Source: Begonia masoniana
Taxonomy: Eukaryota; Streptophyta; Magnoliopsida; Cucurbitales; Begoniaceae
Direction of reading: 5' to 3'
Assembly (NCBI GenBank): GCA_022432975.1
Contig: CM039508.1
Coordinates: 15,798,609 to 15,862,608 of the forward strand
Length of the DNA stretch: 64,000 nt
Each line of letters begins with the position of its first letter. Within the stretch, counting starts at the first letter, position 1. Under the pieces are notes generated by a model, which was not told the origin of the DNA, did not search any database, and saw only the letters and a program-made list of their open reading frames with translations. A program made the translations under genes and the position numbers. Shown here piece after piece: positions 11,637 to 23,799 of this stretch.

Positions 11637-12603
11637 TGTCAGGACCCGACCCGGCCTCGACCGAATCCCAACAGATAGGATTCCCGAGGTGGAAATTATT
11701 CGACGCAAGACTGATGACCATTCAACGCAACGATTTTCTTCTAACAATTCCTACGTTGCATCCTAAAATAGGAACTATCTTTCAAAAACATCAAACATAA
11801 GAGTGTACAGCAAGAATAATAAAATTAAAAAAATGAGTCACGACAAGTGATTTTTCAACTTTGACAATAAACAACAATCAGGAGCGATCCTATGCCTCTT
11901 TGTACATTCTTTACCTTTGACTTGATTTATCCTTCTCGGTGAACGTATTCAATATCTGAAAAATATAGATAATCCACAAATGAGCTTTATGCTCAGCAAG
12001 TAAAACAAACACTTAGAATAATTAATCTAGGCTCTATCCCATAATCTAGGAACCAACATCTTCCATCCATCTCTATCATAAAGAATTTAAATTTTCAATT
12101 CAAACCAAGTAACAGATTTAACCTTTTTAAATTCATATTATTTCCATATAATTTCATGTTATATGTGTAACACCCGGCATTTTCTGCTATGTAATAATCT
12201 GTTGAATTATTGTATGGATTTAAATTGTCATTATTACAATAACTATTTTATTGTAAACTTTGGAACATTTAATGGGGAGAGAACCGAACTAAAGGCTAAC
12301 TAAACTAAACATTAAGTTTAAAATGCATGGAGGGGCTGTTTAGGTAAGAATTAAGGTTGGTGGGAGATAGCCAATGGTTGAGTGGCATCTGACAACTTAG
12401 TGAAGAAGCTAAGTTCTCCCTCCTGCGTGAAACCCTCTTCATTTCACTTCTCTGCTCTCTCTCCATTTCTCTTCTCGACATTCTCTCATCCTGTCGACAA
12501 AACAACCATCGAAGCTACTTCGATCTCCTCGGTTCCTTTCTGTTTCCCTGCTAAGGTTTGAGCATTTCCGAGACTTTCCGGCTGACTGCATCGAGGATAA
12601 CAG

Positions 12604-13178
12604 GTAAGTTCATACCCGTAGGTTGGCCCTTAAGGCCCTACATTAAGGAGGTACTAGGTGTTTCCGTTCTGTCGGGTCAATTTGGGTAGAAAGAGTATAG
12701 GTTATGTTTTTAAATTGTCAATTTTCTGCATTTTCTGTTATCTATTATCTACCAGTTTAAATTCAAGCACCGATCATGCATACACCTTCTTCTGAAAGTT
12801 CATGCAAAAACCATTTTCTGTACACAGTTTTGAAGTTAATCAAGATAAAATCTGACTATCTGTAATGTACTGGTTAAGTGCAGGACGGGGACTGGTCCTC
12901 TGGTTTTATCCCTCCCTGGAAATCTGAAAATAAATTGTCCCTAGCAAGGACCCTCTGGTTTTATCCCTCCCTGGGAGTCTGAAAATCTGCTGTGCCTGAT
13001 AGTGCACCCTCTGTTTGCCAGTTCCCCTATAAGCCCCACTTATACCCCTCTGCCACTGTAACGTAAAGTTCTGTTCCGCCACTGTATTCTGAAAACTGCA
13101 TGTATAGCATTTTGCATCACTGCATCCGTATTATGTTCTTACTGAGTTTTAGACTCATAGGTGAACTCCCTGATGTAG
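12604..13178 (+). other. Intron-like module in solo LTR C
   Basis: The donor is CAG|GTAAGT (12601-12609). Hairpin one is GGCC (12625-12628) with GGCC (12634-12637), then CCTACA (12637-12642). Hairpin two, TGAGT-TTTAG-ACTCA, starts at about 13143, and the acceptor ATGTAG|GTA ends at 13178. Compared with TAAGC/GCTTA elsewhere, both sides of the second stem have changed together. A doubled unit of about 63 bp (CCTCTGGTTTTATCCCTCCC) lies in between at about 12890-13010. Confidence 0.55.
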
Positions 13179-13744
13179 GTACTGAACCTGAAAATGAGGA
13201 CTTTGTGCCTCAATCTGATGACTAGATGGCTGGTGGCTCGAGCTCTCGGGGTGGTTGTTGCAGTCAGACACAATTTTCTGTCCCGAGGTTTAAGTCTTAG
13301 TCTTTTAAGAAATGTACATATCTGTAAACCTTTCTGAAATTCTGGTGTATTTGTTTTAAAAACTCTGTAGGAGATTCTGTTGGATATATATATAATGTAT
13401 CAGTTCTGATGTCCAAGTTTTAATCTCCGTCGACAGTTGATAGTTGTCCCTTGAAATATTCTGTATTAATGCCTTGAAATGTTTTGAAAACATTCTGGAA
13501 CTGCTTGAGTTCTCCCTTTTCAGGTCATGCATGGATGGTCTCGAATTTTAGAGCTATCCATGCAGTTTGTTTTCTTGAAATCTGTCATTTGTAATGAAGG
13601 TCTGAAACCTGCATGCCTTCTCTTGTGCTCGAGGACCATGTTTTGACGTGATTTGAGAATCTGAAACGTTTAAGTCTTCTGTCTTTATGCCCTCTGTCTG
13701 TATGCTTTCCTGTAAAAAGTTGTAAATTCTGCCTTTAAAACTAT

Positions 13745-14290
13745 GTCTTCCGATTACATCTACCGGTAGGAATTTTGCCTGTATCTACCGCCAAACAGTG
13801 TTTCTGCCTTAGGTTTTCATCTTCCGATTTAAATTGCTATCTGCATCTTCCGATGACGTCAGAACATCTTCTGGCTGATGTCATCACCTTCTGCCGATTA
13901 CGTTCACTACCTGTATCTGCCGATGATGTCATCACATCTTTCGATGACATCATCACACATCCTGCTTTCATCTGCCTGCCTTCATCTTCCGATGACGTCA
14001 GAACATCTTCCGACTGACGTCATACGATGAGTTCTGCCTATATCTTCCGCTCAGTTTTACTCGTCTTCAGTTTCTTTTCTTCTGCCGATTACATTTAATG
14101 TCTGCATCTTCCGGTGACGTCATCCATCTTTCGGCTGACGTCATCACACATTCCGATTATGTTAACTGTTTTTCCCATTTGAAGTAGCATCTACCGATTG
14201 ACGTCACCCTTACTTCTGTCTTTGCATATGCATCTTCCGTCTGACGTCAGCTCACATCTTCCGCCAATCTTCCGATAGTCTTCCGCTATT
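13745..14290. repeat. Degenerate CATCTTCCGATGACGTCA repeat region in LTR C
   Basis: About twenty irregular copies of CATCTTCCG or CATCTACCG alternate with TGACGTCA or TGATGTCA octamers. TGACGTCA is the core bound by TGA-type bZIP factors, so this could be a downstream enhancer, but that role is inferred only. Confidence 0.75.
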
Positions 14291-14806
14291 GCTCTGCCAT
14301 TAATGTAGACTGATTCTCGCTGCCTCAGTCTTCTGATTTTATATTCTGTTTTCTGCCCTTACCACCTTCTTCTATTATTTGTTCTTCCTTCCGATTGTAA
14401 ATATGTTCACGGTGTTTTTCCCGTTTTGCTTCTGAACACAGGGAATGTTTTTTTTTTCCCTTCTTCCGAAAAGTTTATGAGTCACTTTAAAAGCTCATCC
14501 TGTCAATTGCATTTTTCAAATCTGGTTTATATTTAAATTTCTTCAGTTTATCTCATTTCATTTCTGATTTCTGTGGAGTTCTAAAAGTCCAGTCGGTTTT
14601 GTTTTAAAAGTCTAATGTTAAAAAAAAATAGTCACCGTTTTCTGTTAACTTGCCCGGATTGACGGCTCCGATCCCGAACCCCGATCGGGTTGGGTTTTGG
14701 GCTGTCACAATATGAAATCAATTATAACCAATAAAACTAGTGCACCATAATACTAAAACTAATGTACAATGATAACAAAATTATGTATTTACAATTATCA
14801 ATCAAA

Positions 14807-17520
14807 AAATTTCCAATTAATTATTTAACAACCAGTAATATTTGTTAAATAATGCACTCTACAAGTTCAGCCTAACCTGTATAACTATAAAACATCCCTA
14901 CAGATCTCCGATCTTTCACCGGTGAGACTGTAGTACCTCGAGCCTATTTTTCATGGATTTTCAACTCAAAGGGGACGACTATGCGTAAGGCCCTTATTCT
15001 TTTCCATTTCATAGTCATGCATATTGTGCATATCAAGAGGCAAGTTAAATTTTAAAATCGATTGACATTTCCTCTTCCTCAATTCATGCTCAACTATCAT
15101 AAAACTCAATTAAAAACAATCAATACCAGTATTCAATTCAATAAATTTCCAGTACAACTTATTAAGCAAATAAACATATATTTTTAAACCAATCTCTTTT
15201 CCATAAAACCTCATTCGTTTCTCATCAAACCAATATTCGTTTCATGATTACAATTCACAATCAAAGCATGACACTTATCACAACATCAACCAATTTCATA
15301 AACAATTATAGTTTTTCCACAAACACTAGCATTTCATGCCATATACACATCTATTTTTAAACTACAATTTTCTTTCATTTAATGAATTCAACACCCAAAT
15401 CAAAACATAATACTATTAATCCACGTACACCAATTCACTCCACAAGCAAATATAGTTCTTTTTACCACTATTTCCATTCTTATCAACGACAATAACCAAT
15501 TCAACAACACATATCCAAATTTTAAATTCTAATCAAAACAACATTTAAACACATCTCTTAAAACCTCTTATCACTTTCACTTCCAATTTGCCATCCAATA
15601 AACTTCATTTCCTAATACATAAAATAAAATTTTCAATCATCTCTATCCATAAACCCACAACATAGAAATATTCTACCTCCACCAAAATAATAAAATAAAG
15701 CTTAAATTAGTTATTTTAAGAGTTGGATTTAGTTACTGAAATTGTTGATTCCTTCCCTCTTACCCAAAATCTCCCGACTTGATCAATTCCTACGCCAAAT
15801 CCTTCTCTCGATGCGTTGATCACTTTATCCTAAAGGATAGATTGACGATTCAAACTCATTCCCCTCTTTTTCTCTCTCTTTCCACCGCGGTTTCATCGGA
15901 TTTCTCCTCTCGCTCTCTGGTTTCTCCTTTTTTTCTCTCCAAACTTCTCAATTTATGTTTTCCTCTAAACAGAGAAACCAAAACAAAAAAAAAAAGAAAA
16001 CCGGACTCTCTCTCTCCTCCCACTTTCATCCACGTGAAGTGGCTGAAATTTAGCCACTTCACTAAGTTATTTTTATTTTATTATTATTATTTATTTATTT
16101 TTTTCTGATCTCTTTCTGGATATTCCCACGTAAAGTGGGTTTTAGTACACTATTGAAACTTTTTTAGGAAGCTTTGAGTGAAAATGACAATTTTGACTTT
16201 TTAACTTCAACTTTACATTTTTGCCCTCCATTTCAAAATTAATTACAAACTAATCAATCTTAATTAATCGTTAACCACAATAAATGTTAATCTAACCCAA
16301 TTAGATTATTTTAATCTAATTTATATAATTAATCAAAAATTATAACTAATTAATCAAACTAATCAATCTAAGAGAATTTCGAATTAATTATTTAACAACC
16401 AGTAATATTTGTTAAATAATGCACTCTACAAGTTCAGCCTAACTTCTATAACTATAAAACATCCCTACAGATCTCCGATCTTTCACCGGCCAAACTGTAG
16501 TACCCCGAGCCTGTTTTTCAGGGATTTTCAACCCAAAGGGGACGACTATGCGTACGGCCCTTATTCTTTTCCATTTCATAGTCATGCATATTGTGCATAT
16601 CAAGAGGCAAGTTAAATTTTAAAATTGATTGACATTTCCTCTTCCTCAATTCATGCTCAACTATCATAAAACTCAATTAAAAACAATCAATACCAGTATT
16701 CAATTCAATAAATTTCCAATACAACTTATTAAGCAAATAAACATATATTTTTAAACCAATCTCTTTTCCATAAAACCTCATTCGTTTCTCATCAAACCAT
16801 TATTCGTTTCATGATTACAATTCACAATCAAAGCATGACACTTATCACAACATCAACCAATTTCATAATCAATTATAATCTTTCCACAAACACTAGCATT
16901 TCACGCCATATACACATCTATTTTTAAATCACAATTTATTTCATTTAATGAATTCAACACCCAAATCAAAACATAACACTATCAATCCACGTACACCAAT
17001 TCACTCCACAAGCAAATATAGTTCTTTTTACCACTATTTCAATTCTTATCAAGGACAATAACCAATTCAACAACACATATCCAAATTTTAAATTCTAATC
17101 AAAACAACATTTAAACACATCTCTTAAAACCTCTTATCACTTCACTTCCAATTTGCCATCCAATAAACTTCATTTCATAATCCACAAACTAAAATTTTCA
17201 ATCATTTCTATACATAAACCCACAACATAGAAATATTCTATCTCCACTTAAATAATAAAATAAAGCTTAAATTAGTTATTCTAAGAGTTGGATTTACTTA
17301 CTAAAATTGTCGGTTCCTTCCCTCTTACCCGCAATCTCCCAACTCGTTCAATTCCTACGCCAAATCCTTCTCTCAATGCGTTGATCACTTTATCCTAAAG
17401 GATAGATTGACGATTCAAACTCATTCCCCTCTTTTTCTCTCTCTTTCCACCGCGGTTTCGTCGGATTTCTCCTCTCGCTCTCTGGTTTCTCATTTTTTTC
17501 TCTCCAAACTTCTCTGTTTC
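14807..17520 (-). repeat. Tandem duplication of about 1.57 kb inside A's right LTR
   Basis: The stretch starting AATTTCCAATTAATTATTTA at about 14807 repeats from about 16374. The second copy continues to 17520, and beyond element B at 41710 to about 42120. The duplication predates B, because B sits in the second copy only. Shared content includes the ATGCACTCTACAAGTTCAGC segment and the GTGAAGTGGCT hairpin. Confidence 0.92.
16034..16062. promoter_or_regulatory. Perfect 11-bp-stem hairpin in A LTR leader
   Basis: GTGAAGTGGCT pairs with AGCCACTTCAC around a 7-base loop. The second duplication copy has it at 41791-41819 with one G-T wobble. It lies within the first few hundred bases of the minus-strand LTR, beside a purine- or pyrimidine-rich leader, as in the B and H hairpins. 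Function unknown. Confidence 0.7.
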
Positions 17521-17764
17521 TGTAATACCCCAGATTTTTTTCGGGTTAATTTAATTAATTTAAGTAAGGTTAGTTATTGGGTTAATTAAATTATTTTTGG
17601 GAGTTTCGGTGGAGGAGTTAGATCGAGGGTGAGGTGAGAGCCAATTTATAGAAATTTAACGATCGAAGAACGGGTTTTAACGAAATTCGAAATGGCCGAA
17701 AATATGGGAGGGCAAAATGGTAATTTTGTGTTTTAAGAAAAAACAATTATGTTTTCTCTTAAAA

Positions 17765-17796
17765 CAACAGAATGGCTTCGATAAGCCATTCTGTTG
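17765..17796. promoter_or_regulatory. Perfect 14-bp-stem hairpin in B LTR
   Basis: CAACAGAATGGCTT pairs perfectly with AAGCCATTCTGTTG around CGAT. The 3' LTR copy (24043-24074) has one mismatch. Solo LTR H has the related CAACAGAATAGC/GCTATTCTGTTG (56018-56045), in which a G-C pair is replaced by A-T on both sides, which suggests selection for pairing. Confidence 0.75.
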
Positions 17797-18835
17797 CGCG
17801 GGTATCGCAGAATGCCGAACAGGGGACGGGGAGCACAGGCGATGATCGGCGGGGCAAATCTCCGGCGATTTCAGAGTTCTCCCGATCAGACGGCGGCGAC
17901 GAGCCGAGGTCTGACATTTTCGGCCTCCTCGACCAAAAACTGACCGGTAAGCTTATGCTTTCCCTTGTTTTGTGTTCAGTCTGTGCCGTGGATCGCCGAG
18001 CTGCTAGATCTCCGATCACCAGTCGTTTTTGGCTGCCCTCAGCGTCAGATTGCCGAGCTCAACGCCGGCAAGGATTGCCGAGCAATGTACAGCTCTAATT
18101 GAGCTAAAAATCGAGGGCCAAGTTTGTGAACCTCGGGTTTCTTGGTGTGAAACTCTGATGATTTTGTTAGGTTATGTTGATTGGATGTTAGATGGTCGAT
18201 TGGTGAAGAAATTTGGTAGAATCGGATTGAGGAGAGAATTTTGGACATTTTAAGGTAAAATCCGGTTCTGTTTTTGGGGGATTTGACCTAGCTATGGTTA
18301 TTTGTTTTGAGTTCTTTTTTGGTATGTTAAACTAGGTTAATAGAGGAGTACGTGGATGCAAGAATCGTTCGATTCCGTTAGCTGACGCGAAAGTTACGCG
18401 CGTCTGAAGTTTCGGATCAGTTTTTACTGAACCCAAATTAGTGGCCCGTTTAGTTAGGTTTTAGTTAGGTTAGCCTAGAAATAGTAGTTTGAGAGTAAAT
18501 TGGTGAATGTAAGCTTAATTTTAATGAAGTTTGAATATTTGTCGTAGGTCAAGTCATAGGTGGACAAGGAACCGAGCATCCCAAGCGAGCTAGGACACCA
18601 GGTAAGTAGTAGTGTGGGTGTAAATTTCTGAGAGTCGCCTAGAAGGGCCTACACCACAGTTGTTTGCATGTTGTGAGTCGTGAGTATGTTGTGGGTCGTA
18701 GGTACGGATGTGGATGTGGATGTGAAGTCGTCATTAGTGGTATGTTGTGAGTATTGTGCAGGCCGTGGGTGAATTGAACGTAGGTTGTCAGTATCGTGCA
18801 GGTTGTGGGCAAGTTGTGTGTAGGTTGTGAGTATT

Positions 18836-20420
18836 TTGCAGGTTGTGAGTCTGGTGAGAGTGTGGGTCAGTTGTGTGAGTCTGGTGAGAGTGTGGGTCAG
18901 TTGTGGGTAGGTTGTGAGTCTGGTGAGAGTGTGGGTCAGTTGTGCATAGGTGGTGAGTCTGGTGAGAGTGTGGGTCAGTTGTGCATAGGTGGTGAGTCTG
19001 GTGAGAGTGTGGGTCAGTTGTGCATAGGTGGTGAGTCTGGTGAGAGTGTGGGTCAGTTGTGCATAGGTGGTGAGTCTGGTGAGAGTGTGGGTCAGTTGTG
19101 CATAGGTGGTGAGTCTGGTGAGAGTGTGGGTCAGTTGTGGGTAGGTTGTGAGTCTGGTGAGAGTGTGGGTCAGTTGTGCATAGGTGGTGAGTCTGGTGAG
19201 AGTGTGGGTCAGTTGTGCATAGGTGGTGAGTCTGGTGAGAGTGTGGGTCAGTTGTGGGTAGGTTGTGAGTCTGGTGAGAGTGTGGGTCAGTTGTGCATAG
19301 GTGGTGAGTCTGGTGAGAGTGTGGGTCAGTTGTGCATAGGTGGTGAGTCTGGTGAGAGTGTGGGTCAGTTGTGGGTAGGTTGTGAGTCTGGTGAGAGTGT
19401 GGGTCAGTTGTGCATAGGTGGTGAGTCTGGTGAGGTTGTGGGTCAGTTGTGCATAGGTGGTGAGTCTGGTGAGAGTGTGGGTCAGTTGTGCATAGGTGGT
19501 GAGTCTGGTGAGAGTGTGGGTCAGTTGTGCATAGGTGGTGAGTCTGGTGAGAGTGTGGGTCAGTTGTGCATAGGTGGTGAGTCTGGTGAGAGTGTGGGTC
19601 AGTTGTGCATAGGTGGTGAGTCTGGTGAGAGTGTGGGTCAGTTGTGCATAGGTGGTGAGTCTGGTGAGAGTGTGGGTCAGTTGTGCATAGGTGGTGAGTC
19701 TGGTGAGAGTGTGGGTCAGTTGTGGGTAGGTTGTGAGTCTGGTGAGAGTGTGGGTCAGTTGTGCATAGGTGGTGAGTCTGGTGAGAGTGTGGGTCAGTTG
19801 TGCATAGGTGGTGAGTCTGGTGAGAGTGTGGGTCAGTTGTGCATAGGTGGTGAGTCTGGTGAGAGTGTGGGTCAGTTGTGCATAGGTGGTGAGTCTGGTG
19901 AGAGTGTGGGTCAGTTGTGCATAGGTGGTGAGTCTGGTGAGAGTGTGGGTCAGTTGTGCATAGGTGGTGAGTCTGGTGAGAGTGTGGGTCAGTTGTGCAT
20001 AGGTGGTGAGTCTGGTGAGAGTGTGGGTCAGTTGTGCATAGGTGGTGAGTCTGGTGAGAGTGTGGGTCAGTTGTGCATAGGTGGTGAGTCTGGTGAGAGT
20101 GTGGGTCAGTTGTGCATAGGTGGTGAGTCTGGTGAGAGTGTGGGTCAGTTGTGCATAGGTGGTGAGTCTGGTGAGAGTGTGGGTCAGTTGTGCATAGGTG
20201 GTGAGTCTGGTGAGAGTGTGGGTCAGTTGTGCATAGGTGGTGAGTCTGGTGAGGTTGTGGGTCAGTTGTGGGTAGGTTGTGAGTCTGGTGAGGTTGTGGG
20301 TCAGTTGTGGGTAGGTTGTGAGTCTGGTGAGAGTGTGGGTCAGTTGTGGGTAGGTTGTGAGTCTGGTGAGAGTTGTGTAGGTGGTGAGTCAGTCATGTGT
20401 AGGTGGTGAGTCTGGTGAGG
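18836..20420 (+). repeat. 39-bp minisatellite, about 40 copies (B 5' LTR)
   Basis: Units of 39 bp centre on GTGAGTCTGGTGAGAGTGTG and GGTCAGTTGTG, with GCATAGGTG and GGGTAGGTT variants. The plus strand is extremely G/T rich. Because 39 is divisible by three and units lack stops, an apparent 537-residue frame runs through 18796-20409. I regard it as a repeat artefact. Confidence 0.97.
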
Positions 20421-20425
20421 TCGTG

Positions 20426-21290
20426 TGACACGATTCTACTTGCAAGACTATCGTGTTTCTACCCTCAAAACAGATCAGAAAATTCAGATAAAAAAAACAG
20501 CAAATAACAGTAAATCCAGCGATTATTTGACTAATCAAACGATATCCAAATTCAACAAAATTTTAAGGGGTTCTTTGTGTATGAGTTAAGATTATGTCCT
20601 TAAATTTTCAGATCTAGATAATGAGTAAATCGTGAGTTTTGATTGAAACACCAGATGCTATCCTGTAAGCAATATTTTGTAAGCTTCCGGCATACACTCT
20701 TCTGTAGAAGAATGGCAGCAAATGGAACAGGTTAATGGCCACCTTCTTCGTGTATCCTACTCTAAAAAGAGAGGGAAGAAGCGTGGAACAATAGTTATTC
20801 AAGCAACCGTGGGCTTGAAAGCGTAAAGGAGAGAACTCTTTCTCGGTTCTTGACCGAACCGAGTCTTACCGTTCACCGGTCTTCAAGCTCCAAGCACTCA
20901 GTGGAAATTTGGTTATTCTCATAGCAGCAATAACTGATTACAAACAACAATAACCAGGCTTATATAAGCCTAGGGTGGGTGGAGGCCTTGGTTAGAAATG
21001 GGCTTCAAAACGGGCCAAAACCTTGGCCTAGTGCAACAACGCACTCTTCACTTCAACCATCTCCAAACAACCATCCAAACTAGCATACATATAATCCTAA
21101 TGCCTAAGGATGCATGCAACTATAAAATATTACATGAAAGGCCAATGTTTGCCAAAAAGGTTTGCGAAAATTAAAACAATAACAGAAGGTTACAAATTAT
21201 TCCCAAGGGAGACAAATCCCTTCTTCAAGTGCCTCCGTCTTCAATTACCTCCATCTTCAAGTCCTAGTGATTGAGTGATGGGGGGGCACA
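20426..21290 (-). mobile_element. Copia-like solo LTR inside the B array
   Basis: The 865-bp block starts TGACACGATT on the plus strand and ends GGGGGGCACA. Flanks are TCGTG (20421-20425) and TCGTC (21291-21295), a 4 of 5 target duplication. On the minus strand it reads TGTGCCCCCC...GTGTCA, with a palindromic TATA region GGCTTATATAAGCC (plus about 20951-20964) near mid-length, which gives the orientation. Assignment to Ty1/copia rests on size and layout only. Confidence 0.75.
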
Positions 21291-21295
21291 TCGTC

Positions 21296-21990
21296 ATGGG
21301 TTAGTTGTGCGTAGGTGGTGAGTCTGGTAAGGTTGTGGGTCAGTTGTGCGTAGGAAGTGAGTCTAGTGAGGGTGTGGGCCAGTTGTGGGTGGGTTGTGAG
21401 TATTGTACAGATTGTGGGTCAGTTGTGGGTAGGTTGTGAGTCTGGTGAGAATATGGGTCAGTTGTGCATAGGTGGTGAGTCAGTCGTGTGTAGGTGGTGA
21501 GTCTGGTGAGGTTGTGGGTCAGTTGTGGGTAAGTAGTGAGTCTAGTGAGGTCGTGGGTCAGTTGTGCATAGATGGTGAGTCAGTCGTGTGTAGGTGGTGA
21601 GTCTGGTGAGGTTGTGGGTCAGTTGTTGGTAGGTAGGGAGACTGGTGCAGTCGTGGGTTAGTTGTGCATAGGTGGTGAGTCTGGTAAGGTTGTGGGTCAG
21701 TCGTGTGTAGGTGGTGAGTCTGGTGAGGTTGTGGGCCAGTTGTGGGTGGGTTGTGGGTATTGTTCAAGTTGTGAGTCAGTTGTGGGTAAGTTGTGAGTAG
21801 GTGGTGGTTCAATCGTACGTAGGTAGTGAGTAGGGTGAGGTTGTGGGTTAGTTGTGCGTAGGTGGTGAGTCTGATGAGGTTGTGAGTCAGTTGTAAGCAT
21901 TTTTTGAGTTTTGTGCAGATTGTGGGTAAGTTGTATGTAGGTTGTGAGTTTTGCGTGCGTTGTGGGTCATAGGTATGCATGTGATGTGAC
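21296..21990 (+). repeat. Degenerate 39-bp repeats (B 5' LTR, right of the copia-like LTR)
   Basis: The GTGAGTCTGGTGAGGTTGTG and GGTCAGTTGTG units continue with many substitutions and length changes (GGTGAGTCAGTCGTGTGTAG variants). They are more diverged than the array to the left, as expected at an array edge. Confidence 0.9.
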
Positions 21991-22007
21991 GTGTGTGTGC
22001 AGTCATG

Positions 22008-22765
22008 GTGAGTACGAGGCCACCTGACTACGTGGGATGGAGGGATGTAACGCCATGTAGTCGAGGTTAAAACCGAGGGATGGCAATACGTAACGCCTCA
22101 GAGACCGTTATAAAGGAAGAGTACGGGGCCACTTGACTACACGGGACATAACGCCACGTGGTCGAGGTTAAAACCGATTAATGGCGATACGTAACGCCTC
22201 GGGGACCGTTATAAAGGTAGAGTACAAGGACACCTAACTACGTGGAACGGAGGGACGTAACGCCTTGTGGTCGAGGTTAAAACCGAGGGATGGCAATACG
22301 TAATGCCTCAGGGACCGTTATAAAGGTAGAGTACGAGGCCACCTGACTACGTGGGACGGCAGGACGTAATGCCACGTGGTCGAGGTTAAAACCAAGGGAT
22401 GGCGATACGTAATGCCTCGGGGACCGTTATAAAGGTAGAGTACGGGGCCACCTGACTACATGGGACGGCGGGACGTAACGCCACGTGGTCGAGGTTAAAA
22501 CCGAGGGATGGCGATACGTAACGCCTCGGGGACCGTTATAAAGGTAGAGTACGGGCCATCTGACTATGTGGGACGGCGGGATGTAACGCCACGTGGTCGA
22601 GGTTAAAATCGAGGGATGGCGATACGTAACGCCTCGGGGACTGTTATAAAGGTAGAGTACGGGGCCACCTGACTACGTGGGACGGCGGGACGTAACGCCA
22701 CGTGGTCGAGGTTAAAACCGAGGGATGGCGATACGTAACGCCTCGGGGACCGTTATATAAGTAAA
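22008..22765 (+). repeat. 109-bp tandem array, about 7 copies, with four ACGT cores per unit
   Basis: Each unit contains GACTACGTGGG, GGACGTAACGCC, CCACGTGG and GATACGTAACGCC, so four ACGT cores, one of them a perfect CACGTG G-box. Units join at CCGTTATAAAGGTAGAGTAC. The 3' LTR has the same array, longer, at 36957-37909 and 40665-40920. Confidence 0.95.
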
Positions 22766-23547
22766 CAGTGCAGTGTGAGGGTTTAGGTGTGACTTGTAGG
22801 CCCCGTTTCTTGAGGAACCGGGACGGCGGCGACGTGCCGGGGAACAATGTAGTGTACAGACCGACTGCCCGGTGTTGTTACATTCCAAACCTCGGTGAGA
22901 TGCGATTTGGTGAGGTGATGACAACGTGTGTAGAGACGTGCATGTGTTAGGATTGCATAACCATTTTTTATGCTTTACGTTTATTTTTAGCACTCTACTT
23001 GCTAAGCTTTGAGCTTATAGTGTGTTCTATGGTGTAAGTACTGCTATGTGGGAGGGTGAGTACCGAGAGCCTGACCAGGAGTAAGTGGCAATTGGTGGCG
23101 TGCGACCAGGGCCCCGGTTGATGCCAGTGTTAGGGCGACTCGACCCAGGAAGCCGTTGTATGGTGTTGATGTGGTGTAGGACTTTTTGTCTTTTGTGGGG
23201 GTATTTTATATTCGTTGTATATATGCATAGTTAAGGGCAAGGTTGCGCCCTATACTGTGAATTTTCTTCACTTATGGATGTTAGTATTTTAGTTTCCCTC
23301 TTTACTGCTATTTGGAGATTTTGTATGCTGGATAGGTGAGTATGAGTGTTTTGGATTGGTTGGGATTTATTCGTTTGCAGGTACTTAGTATTTTGGGGGC
23401 GCCATTTTCAGGTGTTACTCTGCCGAAATTTTCGGAGAGGACGCCGTGGTGCTTAATGGTTAGGATTAAGGGAAATTAGTGAGTCGTTTAGCTCAGAGTA
23501 GTCTCTGTAGCGAACCGGGAATCCGGGTGGTTTTTCGGGGCGTTACA

Positions 23548-23799
23548 GTTATGGTATCAGAGCGATGGGGTCGACGTCATTCAGTGGATTACCTAACACC
23601 GTCAACCGCTACCTGGAAGCACCTCACCAACTATAAGTATTTCTTAAAACCCTCATTTTTTTATTTACGATAGTGTTAATTGGTTCAGGGATAGAGAGGT
23701 ATGTCGAAAGAGCCTAGAGGATGGGGACATGGAGCGATTGTTTCCAGAGTTATTCGGTACGTGAATTTTGGGGACAAAATTCTTATAAGGTGGGGTGGA
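23548..23799 (+). mobile_element. Element B interior (252 bp): remnant of a chromovirus
   Basis: TGGTATCAGAGC at 23552-23563 is a perfect initiator tRNA-Met primer site. CCAACTATAAGT in the leader matches that of chromovirus 2. An ATG at 23701 (MSKEPRGW) looks like a gag start after the leader. About 40 bp later the sequence reads CCAGAGTTATTCGG, followed by a stop and GAATTTTGGGGACAAAATTC, matching the last chromodomain codons and 3' untranslated end of chromovirus 2. The polypurine tract AAGGTGGGGTGGA (23787-23799) follows. I infer one large internal deletion of a chromovirus. Confidence 0.88.

Larger units (their letters stand above)
12166..14709 (+). mobile_element. Solo LTR C
   Basis: This 2544-bp TGTAACACCCGG...GCTGTCACA block is flanked by a perfect 5-bp duplication ATATG (12161-12165 and 14710-14714). 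It interrupts A exactly where the uninterrupted copy at 945-960 reads through, so the insertion is certain. It has no interior and therefore arose by LTR-LTR recombination. It contains the intron-like module and a TGACGTCA-rich region. CCCGATCGGG lies close to its 3' end. No reading frame of note. Confidence 0.96.
18602..23036 (+). other. Intron-like module in B 5' LTR
   Basis: The donor CAG|GTAAGT is at 18599-18607. Hairpin one is GCC (18637-18639) with GGC (18646-18648), followed by CCTACA. Hairpin two is TAAGC-TTTGA-GCTTA near 23003-23017. The acceptor position reads GTGTAA here but intact GTGTAG|GTA in the 3' LTR (ending 41194). All 39-bp and 109-bp arrays lie between the two hairpins. 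If spliced, it would remove about 4.4 kb. Confidence 0.5.
17521..23547 (+). mobile_element. Element B 5' LTR
   Basis: It runs from TGTAATACCCCAG to GGGCGTTACA, followed by a tRNA-Met primer site. In order it holds a hairpin (17765-17796), a donor (18602), 39-bp arrays interrupted by a copia-like solo LTR, a 109-bp array, the second hairpin (about 23002-23016), an acceptor position, and a 3' segment shared with H. Without the copia insertion it is about 5.16 kb. Confidence 0.93.

Noticed and set aside
18796..20409. 537-residue open frame rich in GESGESVGQL repeats
   Set aside because: It is the 39-bp minisatellite read in a frame without stops; it lies inside an LTR and has no protein features beyond the repeat.
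22712..22993. Small frames at the 109-bp array edge, repeated at 40869-41128
   Set aside because: The same frames appear in both B LTRs because the LTRs are copies; no start context or protein family.
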